From assembly GCF_017571525.1 (NCBI RefSeq), contig NZ_JAGETY010000018.1, forward strand, positions 1 to 64,000: a stretch of DNA of 64,000 nt, written 5' to 3'. Every line of letters begins with the position of its first letter. The first letter of the stretch is position 1. The DNA comes from Hymenobacter sp. BT559 (GTDB lineage Bacteria; Bacteroidota; Bacteroidia; Cytophagales; Hymenobacteraceae). The position numbers were made by a program, and so were the translations under genes. Shown piece by piece: positions 40,489-49,971 of this stretch. Under the pieces are notes generated by a model. It worked only from the letters and a program-made list of their open reading frames with translations, had not been told where the DNA came from and did no database searches.

Positions 40489-42789
40489 ATGCCAAAACTC
40501 TTCGCGGCGCTGCTCGGCCTGAGCGCGCTGGTGGCCACCGCCGCCCTGGGCCAAACGCCGGCCGCCCCGGCTAGCCCCGCTGACCTCGTGAACCCGCTAA
40601 TGGGCACCGACTCGAAGCCCGACTTTTCCAACGGCAACACCTACCCGGCCATCGTGCGGCCCTGGGGCATGAACTGCTGGCTGCCCCAAACCGGCAAAAT
40701 GGGCGACGGCTGGGCCTACCAGTACGGGGCCGATAAAATCTGGGGCTTCAAGCAAACGCACCAGCCCTCGCCGTGGATGAACGACTACGGCCAGTTTTCC
40801 CTGATGCCCGGCACCGGCAAGCTCAAGGTGGACGATGCCACCCGGGGCAGTTGGTTTTCGCACAAGGCCGAAACCGCCCGGCCCTATTACTACAGCGTGT
40901 ACCTCGCTGATTATGACCTCACCACCGAGATAACGCCTACCGAGCGGGCCGCCCGCTTCCGCTTCACGTTCCCCAAAACGGACAGCGCCTGGGTCGTGCT
41001 CGACGCCCTCGACAAGGGCTCGATGGTGAAGGTGCTGCCCGACCAAAAGCGCATCATCGGCTACACCACCCGCAACAGCGGCGGCGTGCCGGCCAATTTC
41101 AAAAACTACTTCATCATCGAGTTCGACCACGCGTTCACGGCTAGCCAGGTGTTCAACGGCAAGGCCCTGGCCGCCGGCGCCACCGAAGTCACGGCCGACC
41201 ACGCGGTAGCCGCCGTGAGCTTCCGTACCCGCAAGGGTGAGCAGGTGCAGGCTAGGGTCGCCTCGTCGTTTATCAGCGCTGAGCAGGCCGAGCGCAATCT
41301 GCAAGAGATTGGCAATGATGATTTTGAAACGGTAAAGCAGAAAGGCAAAGCCGCCTGGAACGACGTGCTGGGCCGCATTGCCGTGGAGGGTGGCACCGAC
41401 GTGCAGCAGCGTACCTTCTACTCATGCCTGTACCGGGCCTTGCAGTTTCCGCGCCGGTTTTATGAGCTCGATGCCAGCGGGCAGCCGGTGCACTACAGCC
41501 CCTTCAATGGTCAGGTGCGCCCCGGCTACCTCTACACCGATACGGGCCTGTGGGATACCTTCCGGGCGCTATTCCCGCTGCTGAACCTCGTTTATCCCGA
41601 AGAAAACGCCAAGATGCAGGCCGGCCTGGCCAACGACTACCGCGAGGGTGGCTGGCTGCCCGAGTGGGCTAGCCCCGGTTATCGCAACGTAATGGTGGGC
41701 AACAACTCGGCCTCGGTGGTGGCAGAAGCCTACCTCAAAGGCGTGCGCCCGGCCGATGCCGCCGACGCCAACGTGCTCTACGAGGCGCTCATCAAGGATG
41801 CCAACCATGCCGGGCCGCTCACGGCCGTGGGCCGCGCCGGGGTGGAGTACTACAACAAGCTCGGCTACGTGCCTTACGATGTAAAAATCAATGAGAACGC
41901 GGCCCGCACCCTCGAATATGCCTACGACGACTTCGCCATTGCGCAGCTAGCCAAGGCGCTGGGCAAACCTAAGAAGGAAATCGACCTCTACACCAAGCGT
42001 AGCCAGAACTACCGTAAGCTGTTTGACCAGCAAACCGGCCTGATGCGCGGGCGCAACCAAAACGGCACGTTCGAGACGCCGTTCAATCCCTTCAAGTGGG
42101 GCGATGCCTTCACCGAGGGCAACTCGTGGCACTACACGTGGTCGGTGTTTCACGATGTGCAGGGGCTGATGAATATAATGGGCGGCCGCCAGAAGTTTGC
42201 GGCCACGCTGGACTCGGTATTCACCCTGCCGCCCACGTTTGACGACAGCTACTACGGCGGGGTCATTCATGAAATCAGGGAGATGCAGGTGGCCGACATG
42301 GGCCAGTACGCCCACGGCAACCAGCCGGCGCAGCACGTCATTTACCTCTACAACTATGCCGCCGAGCCCTGGAAGGCCCAGTACTGGACCCGCGAGGTGC
42401 TCAACCGCCTCTACCGCCCCACGCCCGACGGCTACTGCGGCGACGAGGACAACGGCCAGACTTCGGCCTGGTACGTGTTTTCGGCGCTGGGCTTCTATCC
42501 CGTGTGCCCCACCACCGACCAGTACGTGCTAGGCGCCCCGCTCTTTCCCAAGGCCACCCTGCACCTGCCCGGCGGCCACGACGTGGTGCTGAATGCCCCC
42601 GCTAACAGCGCCGACAACCGCTACATCAACCACCTCACGGTGAACGGCCAGGACTACTCGCGCAACTGGCTTAGCCACAGCGAGCTGGTGAGAGGCGCCA
42701 CGCTGAACTTCGACATGGCCCCGCAGCCGAACAAGGTGCGCGGCACCCAGCCGGGCGACGCGCCATTTTCGATGTCGAAGGCTAAATAG
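40489..42789 (+). CDS. GH92 alpha-mannosidase
   Basis: The 766-aa calcium-dependent exo-alpha-mannosidase family protein has an exported N-terminus (MPKLFAALLGLSALVATAALG) and starts its domain with DLVNPLMGTDSKPDFSNGNT. Other family features are GFKQTHQPSPW, YLYTDTGLWDTFRALFPL, NDYREGGWLPEWASPG, FTEGNSWHYTWSVFHDVQG and DGYCGDEDNGQTSAWYVFSA with its acidic residues. It follows the esterase by 30 bases and is probably cotranscribed. Linkage (1,2, 1,3 or 1,6) cannot be told. Confidence 0.95.
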   Translation: MPKLFAALLGLSALVATAALGQTPAAPASPADLVNPLMGTDSKPDFSNGNTYPAIVRPWGMNCWLPQTGKMGDGWAYQYGADKIWGFKQTHQPSPWMNDYGQFSLMPGTGKLKVDDATRGSWFSHKAETARPYYYSVYLADYDLTTEITPTERAARFRFTFPKTDSAWVVLDALDKGSMVKVLPDQKRIIGYTTRNSGGVPANFKNYFIIEFDHAFTASQVFNGKALAAGATEVTADHAVAAVSFRTRKGEQVQARVASSFISAEQAERNLQEIGNDDFETVKQKGKAAWNDVLGRIAVEGGTDVQQRTFYSCLYRALQFPRRFYELDASGQPVHYSPFNGQVRPGYLYTDTGLWDTFRALFPLLNLVYPEENAKMQAGLANDYREGGWLPEWASPGYRNVMVGNNSASVVAEAYLKGVRPADAADANVLYEALIKDANHAGPLTAVGRAGVEYYNKLGYVPYDVKINENAARTLEYAYDDFAIAQLAKALGKPKKEIDLYTKRSQNYRKLFDQQTGLMRGRNQNGTFETPFNPFKWGDAFTEGNSWHYTWSVFHDVQGLMNIMGGRQKFAATLDSVFTLPPTFDDSYYGGVIHEIREMQVADMGQYAHGNQPAQHVIYLYNYAAEPWKAQYWTREVLNRLYRPTPDGYCGDEDNGQTSAWYVFSALGFYPVCPTTDQYVLGAPLFPKATLHLPGGHDVVLNAPANSADNRYINHLTVNGQDYSRNWLSHSELVRGATLNFDMAPQPNKVRGTQPGDAPFSMSKAK

Positions 42790-42807
42790 TCGGGCCTTAT
42801 AGCGTTA

Positions 42808-42905
42808 CCGCAGAGGTACGCCGAGAAAAACCGCTGAGGTTCGCTGAGTTGTTCAACGTAGAACTCAGCGAACCTCAGCGGTTTTTTCTCGGCGTACCTC
42901 TGCGG
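42808..42905. repeat. Near-perfect 98-base hairpin between convergent genes
   Basis: Arms of 43 bases (42808-42850) and 44 bases (42862-42905) pair with one extra base, around an 11-base loop. The arm contains CCGCAGAGGTACGCCGAG, an A5 run and CCGCTGAGGTTCGCTGAG; within the arm, GAGGTNCGC is repeated. The A and T runs would also let it terminate GH92 and helicase transcripts. Confidence 0.9.
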
Positions 42906-42917
42906 GAAAAATCGTTG

Positions 42918-44354
42918 CTAGGCCACTTCCGTCACCCGCACTTTCACGCCTTTAATCTTGGCGCCATTGAGCTTCTCCAGCAGCTCGGCAGCTTGCTTGC
43001 GCGGCACGGCTACGTAGGAGTAAAAGTCGAAGACTTCGATGCGGCCCACGGTGTGGTGCTCCAGCCCACCGACTTTCACGAAGGCGCCGACCAGGTCATG
43101 GGCGCTCACTTTGTGCTTCTTGCCGGCCGTGACGTGCAGGGTGATGGTTTCCGGGCGGGGCAGCTTATTGGCGGCGTTGGCGGGTGGGAGCGGGGCCGGC
43201 TTGAGGCGGGCCCACTGAGCGGCCTGGGCGGCGGGCCAGCTTTGCACGCGGGTTTGCTCGGGCGGGGTGGCTAGCAGGTGGGCGGTGCCGGCCACGCCGG
43301 CTCGCGCCGTGCGCCCGGCCCGGTGCTGGAAGGTTTCGGCATCGTGCGGCAGGTCGTATTGAATAACCGTATCGAGGGCCGGCACGTCGATGCCGCGGGC
43401 AGCTACATCAGTAGCTACCAGAGCCTGGGCCGAGTTGTTGCGGAGCTTCATCAGGGCTTTGTCGCGCTCGGGCTGGGGCAGCTTGCCGTGCAGCACCTCG
43501 GCGGCCACGCCCCGGCCGCGCAGAAACTGGGCCAGCTCCTCCACCTTGTCGCGGGTGTTGGCGAAGATGAGCGTCTGGCCCGTGCCGGGCTGCTGCAGTA
43601 GGTGGTAGAGGGCGGCGGGCTTTTCCTCTACGGCATTTAGCACGTGGCCGCGCAGGGTGAGTGAGGCGGGCAGGGCATCGCCAGTTATTTCACCGTTGAG
43701 GCCGCCGGCGGCCGTCAGCATGCGGGGGCGAGTGAGGTAGTCGCGCACTAGGCCCATCACCTTATCGGGCATCGTAGCCGAGAACAGCAGCGTCTGCCGG
43801 CGGCGCGGCAAGCGACTGATGATGGTTGCCATCTCCTCCTGAAACTTCAGGTCGAGTAGCTTGTCGGCCTCATCCAGTACCAATACTTTCAATTGGTTAG
43901 GAATGATGTTGCGCTTTTCGAGGTGGTCGAGCAGGCGGCCGGGCGTGGCAACTACCACGTGGGGCGTTTGCTGCAAGGTCTGCACTTCGTCGCGCATGGC
44001 GTGGCCACCGTAGAGGGCTGCCACGCGCAGGCCGGGTGCCGCCATGTACTTGCCCAGGCTCTTGAGGGCCTCGCGCACTTGTAGGGCCAGCTCGCGGGCG
44101 GGCACCAGCACGATGGCCTGCACGGCCTTGGCGCTAGGGTCAATCTGCGAGAGGATGGCTAGCCCGTAGGCGGCGGTTTTGCCCGAGCCGGTGGGGGCTT
44201 GGCCGGCCACGTCCTGCAAGTCGAGGGCAGGGCCGAGCACCAGCGCCTGCACGGGCGTGGGGTGGGTAAAATTCAGCTCGGCCAAGCCTTGTAGGAGTTC
44301 GGGCGAGAGGTTGAAATCGGAAAACGAGGCCGGGGCGGCAGAGTCAGCTTGCAT
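42918..44354 (-). CDS. DEAD-box RNA helicase, DbpA-like
   Basis: The 478-aa helicase has the Q motif HPTPVQ, motif I APTGSGKT (53-60), PARELALQ, motif II VLDEADKLLD, SAT, and motif VI HRAGRTARAG. A C-terminal domain (about 395-478, TLHVTAGKKHKVSAHDLVGA, then GRIEVFDFYSYVAVPRKQA) matches the DbpA RNA-binding fold, which in E. coli targets helix 92 of 23S rRNA. A ribosome assembly role is therefore likely. It is a housekeeping gene sitting inside the glycan region on the opposite strand. Confidence 0.93.
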   Translation of the reverse strand: MQADSAAPASFSDFNLSPELLQGLAELNFTHPTPVQALVLGPALDLQDVAGQAPTGSGKTAAYGLAILSQIDPSAKAVQAIVLVPARELALQVREALKSLGKYMAAPGLRVAALYGGHAMRDEVQTLQQTPHVVVATPGRLLDHLEKRNIIPNQLKVLVLDEADKLLDLKFQEEMATIISRLPRRRQTLLFSATMPDKVMGLVRDYLTRPRMLTAAGGLNGEITGDALPASLTLRGHVLNAVEEKPAALYHLLQQPGTGQTLIFANTRDKVEELAQFLRGRGVAAEVLHGKLPQPERDKALMKLRNNSAQALVATDVAARGIDVPALDTVIQYDLPHDAETFQHRAGRTARAGVAGTAHLLATPPEQTRVQSWPAAQAAQWARLKPAPLPPANAANKLPRPETITLHVTAGKKHKVSAHDLVGAFVKVGGLEHHTVGRIEVFDFYSYVAVPRKQAAELLEKLNGAKIKGVKVRVTEVA

Positions 44355-44358
44355 AGCG

Positions 44359-44366
44359 CAAAGGTA
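44359..44366 (-). promoter_or_regulatory. -7 element TACCTTTG directly before the helicase gene
   Basis: On the minus strand TACCTTTG exactly fits TAnnTTTG and lies four bases before the ATG at 44354. The mRNA should be leaderless or nearly so. Confidence 0.5.
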
Positions 44367-44486
44367 CGGCCCCGAAAAATGGGGAGTCAGAAAGCTAAAG
44401 AAGATAGCCAGCTAGCCTTAGGATGGCGGGTTTGCCCAAGCTAACAAGCGAAACCCTTGGCCAGGTGGCTATTTTAGTATTGATTG

Positions 44487-44508
44487 CACAATCGTTTGTG
44501 TAGATTTG
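44487..44508 (+). promoter_or_regulatory. Operator palindrome abutting a -7 element, upstream of GH42
   Basis: CACAATCGTTTGTG (44487-44500) is a palindrome with CACAA/TTGTG arms and a CG centre. It is followed without a gap by TAGATTTG (44501-44508), an exact TAnnTTTG match. The reverse-oriented palindrome with the same downstream ATTTGTG occurs at 49886-49907. The layout predicts repression by blocking RNA polymerase. Confidence 0.65.
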
Positions 44509-44583
44509 TGGCGACCAGTAATAACTTAGATAGTTGACCAGTCACTAAGTCAATTTCTTACGGGCATCCTTACGCGCGGTACC

Positions 44584-46740
44584 ATGACAAAGTCGCCTAG
44601 CTCACGACGAGTGAATCCTATAAACCGTATGTATGGTGCTTGCGGTACTGCTGGGCGCTGGCTAGCGGCAGCTGTGCTGCTGCTAGCCAGCAGTGGCCAA
44701 CTGGCCTGGGGGCAAGCCCGGCCCTTCAAAACTGAGAAGATTCTGTACGGCGTAGCGTACTACGACGAGTATATGCCCTACGACCGCCTCGACCGGGACG
44801 TGTCAATGATGAAGGCGGCTGGTATCAATGTGGTGCGCATTGCCGAATCGACCTGGGGCACCCTGGAGCCGCAACCCGATGTATATGACTTTCATCACAT
44901 TGACCGGGTGCTGGCGGCCATGCACAGGGCGGGTATCGGGGTTATTATCGGCACGCCCACCTATGCCGTGCCCACTTGGCTAGCCCGCCAGCACCCCGAT
45001 GTGCTGGCCATCACCAGCCGGGGGCCAAACCAGTATGGCGCCCGCCAGAACATGGATATTACCAACGAGCACTACCGCGAGCGCTCGGAAAAGGTCATCC
45101 GAAAGCTGCTGGAGCACGTGAAAGACCACCCGGCTATTATTGGCTACCAGGTCGATAATGAAACGAAGGCCTACGGTACCAGCGGCCCCCATGTGCAGGC
45201 GCAGTTTGTGGCCTACATGCAGCGGCGCTACCCCAGCCTCGATAGCCTGAACCGGGCGCTGGGCCTCAACTATTGGAGCAACCGCATCAATTCCTGGGCC
45301 GATTTTCCGTCGGTAAACGGCAGCATCAATGCCAGCCTCAACGGCGAGTTTGCCCGCTTTCAGCGGCAGCTCGTCACCGACTTTCTGGCCTGGCAGGCCG
45401 CCATTGTGCGCGAATACAAGAAGCCGGGCCAGTTTATTACCCAAAACTTCGATTTTGACTGGTGGGGCCACACCTACGGCATTCAGCCCGAGGTCAACCA
45501 CTTTGCGGCGGCGCGGGCGCTCGACGTGGCGGGCTGCGATATCTACCACCCTAGCCAGGACGAGTTGACGGGGCTGGAAATCTCGTTTGGCGGCGACGTG
45601 GCGCGCGGTATGAAGTGCGGGCAAAACTACCTGGTACTGGAAACCGAGGCGCAGGGGTTTCCGCAGTGGACGCCCTATCCTGGGCAGCTGCGGCTGCAGG
45701 CTTTCAGCCACCTCGCTTCAGGGGCCGATATGGTGGAATACTGGCACTGGAGCAGCATTCACAACTCGGCCGAGACGTATTGGAAAGGCGTGCTTAGTCA
45801 CGATTTGCAGCCCAATGCCATTTATGACGAGGTCAAAACCATTGGGGCCGACATGCAGCGCCTGGGGCCGCACCTGCTGCATTTGCAAAAGAAAAACCAG
45901 GTGGCCGTGTTGTTCAGCAACGACGCGCTGACCGGTTTCAATGCCTTTGGGCCGGGCGGGGGGCCGGGGCGCAGCTACAACGGCGTGCTGCGCCAGCTCT
46001 ACGACGAGCTGTATAAGCTGAACGTAAGCGTGGATTTTGTAGACCCCACTAGCCCCCGCCTGGAGCAATACAAGCTGCTGGTGGTGCCCGCCCTGTACGC
46101 CGCCCCCGACAGCCTGCTGCGCCGCCTCAACGCCTACGTGCGGCGCGGTGGGCACGTGGTGTACACCTACAAGAGTGGCTTTGCTAACCAAGACGATAAG
46201 GTGCGCACCACTACCCAGCCGGGCCTGCTTGCCGAGGCCTGTGGCGTGCGCTACGACGAGTTTACGGAGCCGCGCAACGTGGTGCTGAAGAGCGATTATT
46301 TCCAGCTAGGGGAGGGCGCGGGCAAAATAGAGAACTGGATGGAACTGCTCACCCCCACCACGGCTAAGGTGCTGGCTCGCTACGACCACCCGGCCTGGGG
46401 GCAGTACGCCGCCATCACCGAAAACCAGTACGGCCAGGGCCTGGCCACCTACATTGGGTGCCGACTCACACCCGCCCTAACTCGCACAGTGCTGGCCGAT
46501 GCCGTGCGCAAAGCCGGCCTCTGGGGCCCCGACCAGCAGCTCACGTTTCCACTCATCACCAAGGCCGGGACCAACCAGCGCGGCCACCTGCTGCACTACT
46601 ACTTCAACTACTCGGCTCAGCCCCAGGCGCTACGCTATCCGCACCGCAAGGGCACCGAGCTGCTGGCTGGCCGCAGCCTGGCCGCAGGCACCGAGTTGCG
46701 CCTGCCGGCCTGGGGCTTTGCCATTGTGGAGGAGGAATAG
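44584..46740 (+). CDS. GH42 beta-galactosidase, secreted
   Basis: The 718-aa enzyme should remove terminal beta-galactose from galactan or galacto-oligosaccharides. An N-terminal signal (GRWLAAAVLLLASSGQLAWG) supports export, and the Met at 44629 is an alternative start. The TIM barrel begins ILYGVAYYDEYMPYDRLDRDV. The acid/base is Glu193 in YQVDNETKAYG and the nucleophile is Glu353 or Glu355 in YLVLETEAQGFPQW. A trimerisation/Rossmann-like domain (about 445-640) and a small beta domain follow. It is the first gene after the operator at 44487 and lies 32 bases before GH27. Confidence 0.93.
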   Translation: MTKSPSSRRVNPINRMYGACGTAGRWLAAAVLLLASSGQLAWGQARPFKTEKILYGVAYYDEYMPYDRLDRDVSMMKAAGINVVRIAESTWGTLEPQPDVYDFHHIDRVLAAMHRAGIGVIIGTPTYAVPTWLARQHPDVLAITSRGPNQYGARQNMDITNEHYRERSEKVIRKLLEHVKDHPAIIGYQVDNETKAYGTSGPHVQAQFVAYMQRRYPSLDSLNRALGLNYWSNRINSWADFPSVNGSINASLNGEFARFQRQLVTDFLAWQAAIVREYKKPGQFITQNFDFDWWGHTYGIQPEVNHFAAARALDVAGCDIYHPSQDELTGLEISFGGDVARGMKCGQNYLVLETEAQGFPQWTPYPGQLRLQAFSHLASGADMVEYWHWSSIHNSAETYWKGVLSHDLQPNAIYDEVKTIGADMQRLGPHLLHLQKKNQVAVLFSNDALTGFNAFGPGGGPGRSYNGVLRQLYDELYKLNVSVDFVDPTSPRLEQYKLLVVPALYAAPDSLLRRLNAYVRRGGHVVYTYKSGFANQDDKVRTTTQPGLLAEACGVRYDEFTEPRNVVLKSDYFQLGEGAGKIENWMELLTPTTAKVLARYDHPAWGQYAAITENQYGQGLATYIGCRLTPALTRTVLADAVRKAGLWGPDQQLTFPLITKAGTNQRGHLLHYYFNYSAQPQALRYPHRKGTELLAGRSLAAGTELRLPAWGFAIVEEE

Positions 46741-46772
46741 GGCTAGTGGTTCACTGTTTTTAGAAATTTAGT

Positions 46773-48622
46773 ATGTTGATAGCCAAAAAGATACTGCCGC
46801 TTGTGTGCCTCGGCCTACTGCCGGGCCTAGCCCTGGCCCAGCGCCCCGCCCCAAAAACCGACTTCCACCAGTGGGCCGCCACGCCCCCGATGGGCTGGAA
46901 CAGCTGGGACTGCTACGGCCCCACCGTGACCGAGGCCGAGGTGAAGGCCAACGCCGACTACATGGCCAAGCACCTGAAGGCCAGCGGCTGGGAATACGTG
47001 GTGGTCGATATCCGCTGGTACGTGGGCAACGACACTGCCCACGGCTACAACGAAAAAGACCCCGACTGGAACCTCGACCAGTACGGCCGCTTCGTACCCG
47101 CACCCAACCGCTTTCCCTCGGCGGCGGGCGGGCAGGGCTTCAAGCCGCTGGCCGATTATCTGCATCGCCAGGGGCTGAAGTTTGGCATTCACATTATGCG
47201 TGGGGTGCCGGTGCAGGCGGTGCAGCGCCGCCTGCCCATCAAGGGTACCCAACTCACGGCGGCCGACATTTATACCAAAGAGGGCAGTGCCGCTGGCTGC
47301 ACGACATGTACACGGTGGTGGCCGACCGCCCGGGCGCGCAGGAGTATTACAACTCGCTGTTTGAGCTGTACGCCAGCTGGGGGCTCGATTTTGTGAAGAT
47401 AGACGACCTCTCGGAGCCCTACCACGCGGCCGAGATAGAGCTGATTCGCAAGGCTATTGACCGCACGGGGCGCAAAATCGTGCTTAGCATGTCGCCGGGC
47501 GAAACGCCGATTGCCGATGCCCGCCACGCCCAGCAGCACGCCAATATGTGGCGCACCGTGGGCGATTTTTGGGATAGCTGGGAGCAGCTGAAAGAGCATT
47601 TCGAGGTCTGCAACCGCTGGAGCCCCTACACCATGTCCGGCGCCTGGCCCGATGCCGACATGCTGCCGCTCGGCCGCCTGGGCATCCGGGCCGAGCGCGG
47701 TGACGACCGCCCCACGCGCTTTACCAAAGACGAGCAGCGCACGCTGATGACGTTGTGGAGTGTATTCCGTTCGCCGCTAATGTTTGGCGGCGACCTGCCC
47801 AGCAACGACGCCGCTACGCTGGCGCTGCTCACCAACCCGCGGGTGCTGGCCGTGAACCAGCACAGCACCCACGGCCGCCAGCTGTGGCGGCGCGGCGACC
47901 TGGTGGCCTGGACGGCCGACGACCCCGCCACCGGCGCCAAGTACCTGGCCGTCTTCAACGCCCAGGACCAGCAGCCTGCCCCCGCCAGCGCGGCGGCTGG
48001 GGCTAGCCCGGTGCTCAGCCGGCAGCAGCCCCAGGCCACGCTCGATGTGGACATCACCGGCGCCCAGAAGCTGTACCTGGTGGTGCGTGACGGCGGCGAC
48101 GGCTCGGCCTGGGACCACGCCGACTGGCTGAACCCGACCCTAGCCTTTGGGCCAACGACGACCAAGAGCCTGACTGACCTGCCCTGGCAAAGCGCCACCG
48201 CAGGCTGGGGCCAGGCCACGGTAAACAAGAGCGTGAGCGGCGGCGCGCTGCGCGTGGCTGGCCAAACCTATGCGGCCGGCATCGGCACCCACGCCAATTC
48301 GGTGCTGACCTACGCACTGCCGACCGGCGCCACCCGCTTCCGGGCCACAGTGGGCCTCGACGAGGCCGCCGCTGGCCAGAATACCGGTGGTACCTTACAA
48401 TTTCTGGTGTATACGACTAGCCCCTTGCTGCCCGCCCCAGCCGATTCGGTGCAAGTGCCCGTGTCGATGGCCGACCTGGGCCTACCCGCCGGCAGCACCG
48501 TGCAAGACCTGTGGAGCGGCCGGTCGCTAGGCCCGGCCGGCAGCACCCTGGCGCCCTACGTGCGCCGCCACGGCGCCGTGCTCTACCGCATTTCGCCGCC
48601 CCGCGGGGCTAGTCGCCGCTAG
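46773..48622 (+). pseudogene. GH27 alpha-galactosidase interrupted by a -1 frameshift
   Basis: Two overlapping frames each give part of one GH27 protein. The first (from 46773) runs from a signal peptide through TPPMGWNSWDCYGPTVTEAE and FGIHIMRGVPVQAVQRR to DIYTKEGS at about 47287. The second continues from CRWLHDMYTVV with WGLDFVKIDDLSEPY (nucleophile Asp), SGAWPDADMLPLG (acid/base) and a C-terminal NPCBM-like domain (GIGTHANSVLTYALP). Restoring one base near 47288 rejoins the frames into about 616 aa. Everything else is well preserved, so either the loss is recent or it is a sequence error. Confidence 0.85.
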
Positions 48623-48631
48623 GTTTTTGAC

Positions 48632-48689
48632 ACGAAAAAGAGTGGGGCCGCCGGGTATTTTTCTAACTGGCGGGCCCACTCTTTTTCGT
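48632..48689. terminator. Bidirectional terminator between GH27 and GH43
   Basis: ACGAAAAAGAGTGGG and CCCACTCTTTTTCGT pair perfectly, extended by a GC-rich inner stem with small bulges, and A5/T5 runs suit both directions. Confidence 0.8.
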
Positions 48690-48694
48690 CTAGA

Positions 48695-49747
48695 CTACTT
48701 GCCGGGCGTGGCCAGGCCGGCGGGCACCACGCCCTCGGTGGTCATTTGCACGCGGCGCAGGGTGTTGTCTTTATTGTAAAACAGCTTGTCGATGCACACC
48801 GAGCGGTGGAAGCTGCTGCCGTGGGTATTGAGAGCACCGTTGTGGTAAATGAAATACCACTGGCTCTTAAACTCAATGATGCTCTGGTGGTTGGTGTTCG
48901 AGTTGCCGGCCACCTCATTCAGCAGTCCCTTGTATTCCCAGGGGCCCTCGAGGCTGCGGCTCATGGCGTAGGCAATTTTTTCGGGAAACCCGGTGGCGTA
49001 GCTCAGGTAGTACCAGCCTTGGCGCTTGTGCAGCCAGGGCGCCTCGGTGTAGCGCGGCAGCGTGGTGATGGGGTGGATGGGGCCGTCGAGCTCCGTCATG
49101 TTGGGCTTGAGCTTGGCCCAGTAGCACACGGTGTTGCCCCAGTAGAGGTAAGCCTGCCCCTTGTCATCTAGATATACCGTAGGGTCAATATCATCCCAGC
49201 CGATGCCGGTGGCCTTGGTCATGTCGTTGGTAATGAGGGCCGAGCCCCTGGCGTCCTTAAACGGGCCGGTGGGGCTGTCGCTCACGGCCACGCCAATGGC
49301 CTTGCCACCGATAGTGCCATGCTCCACGGCCGCGTACCAGTAAAACTTGCCGCCCCGCTCAATTACCTGCGAGGCCCAGGCGTCGGCCTTGGCCCAAGCA
49401 AAGGCCTGCACGTTGAGCGGCGAAGGGTGCTCGGTCCAGTGCACCATATCGGTGCTGGAATAACAGAGCCACTCCTTCATAAAGTACCACTCTTTGCCGG
49501 GCGGCGGGTCGTCGTGGCCGGTGTAGAGGTACACCGTGCCTTGGTGCACCAGCGCCGCCGGGTCGGCCGTGTACTTGTCGCGGATGATGGGGTTGCCATA
49601 CACCGGCAGCGAGGTAGGGGCTGCCACGGACACGGGCTGGTCGGGGTTGCCGGCACCGGCCGGCGCCTGGGCCAGCACCGGGCTGGCGGCGAGCAGCAGG
49701 CCTAGCAGCTGCGTAGGCACAAAGCCCAAAGGGTTAGAAGAACGCAC
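48695..49747 (-). CDS. GH43 glycoside hydrolase, secreted
   Basis: The propeller enzyme shows IIRDKYTADPAALVHQGTVY (catalytic base Asp), GWDDIDPTVYLDDKG (modulator Asp) and RYTEAPWLHKR (acid Glu). The end region has NHQSIIEFKSQWYFIYHNG. It resembles arabinosidase/xylosidase or galactan 1,3-beta-galactosidase relatives of GH43. The start is uncertain. A GTG at 49747 gives a good signal peptide, VRSSNPLGFVPTQLLGLLLA; the first ATG in frame is at 49888, but that lies in the operator at 49886 and adds 47 unconvincing residues. Confidence 0.88.
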   Translation of the reverse strand: MRSSNPLGFVPTQLLGLLLAASPVLAQAPAGAGNPDQPVSVAAPTSLPVYGNPIIRDKYTADPAALVHQGTVYLYTGHDDPPPGKEWYFMKEWLCYSSTDMVHWTEHPSPLNVQAFAWAKADAWASQVIERGGKFYWYAAVEHGTIGGKAIGVAVSDSPTGPFKDARGSALITNDMTKATGIGWDDIDPTVYLDDKGQAYLYWGNTVCYWAKLKPNMTELDGPIHPITTLPRYTEAPWLHKRQGWYYLSYATGFPEKIAYAMSRSLEGPWEYKGLLNEVAGNSNTNHQSIIEFKSQWYFIYHNGALNTHGSSFHRSVCIDKLFYNKDNTLRRVQMTTEGVVPAGLATPGK

Positions 49748-49885
49748 GTTGAGGGGAGGAGAAAAATGAGTAGGAAGACGAGCGGCTGCGCTAGTGATAA
49801 GGAAAAGTGCTCCCTTGCTGGCGCAGCCAGGTCGGGCACTAAATGGCTGATTAGCCAGGATAAACTTCAATCGGCGTGCAAAGTA

Positions 49886-49907
49886 CACAAACGATTGTGT
49901 TTATTTG
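49886..49907 (+). promoter_or_regulatory. Operator palindrome abutting a -7-like element, upstream of the two-domain GH43
   Basis: CACAAACGATTGTG (49886-49899) is the reverse complement of the palindrome at 44487. It is followed directly by TTTATTTG (49900-49907), one base off TAnnTTTG. The two sites also share TTGTGT-N2-ATTTGTG-N-C. It lies 86 bases before the gene at 49972 and could also affect the divergent GH43 gene. Confidence 0.65.
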
Positions 49908-49971
49908 TGACCTGCTACTAACCACCTAGCGGTTTGCCTTCCGGCGGCGCTTAGTTCAACTCTACATCTAA

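Noticed and set aside
46805..47281. Upstream part of the second GH27 frame as an N-terminal domain
   Set aside because: Its translation is Arg/Pro/Gly-rich out-of-frame sequence of the real GH27 N-terminus; homology in that frame starts only near 47288.
46773..47396. Programmed frameshifting in GH27
   Set aside because: No slippery heptamer, stem-loop or stop-codon context typical of programmed sites is seen at the junction.
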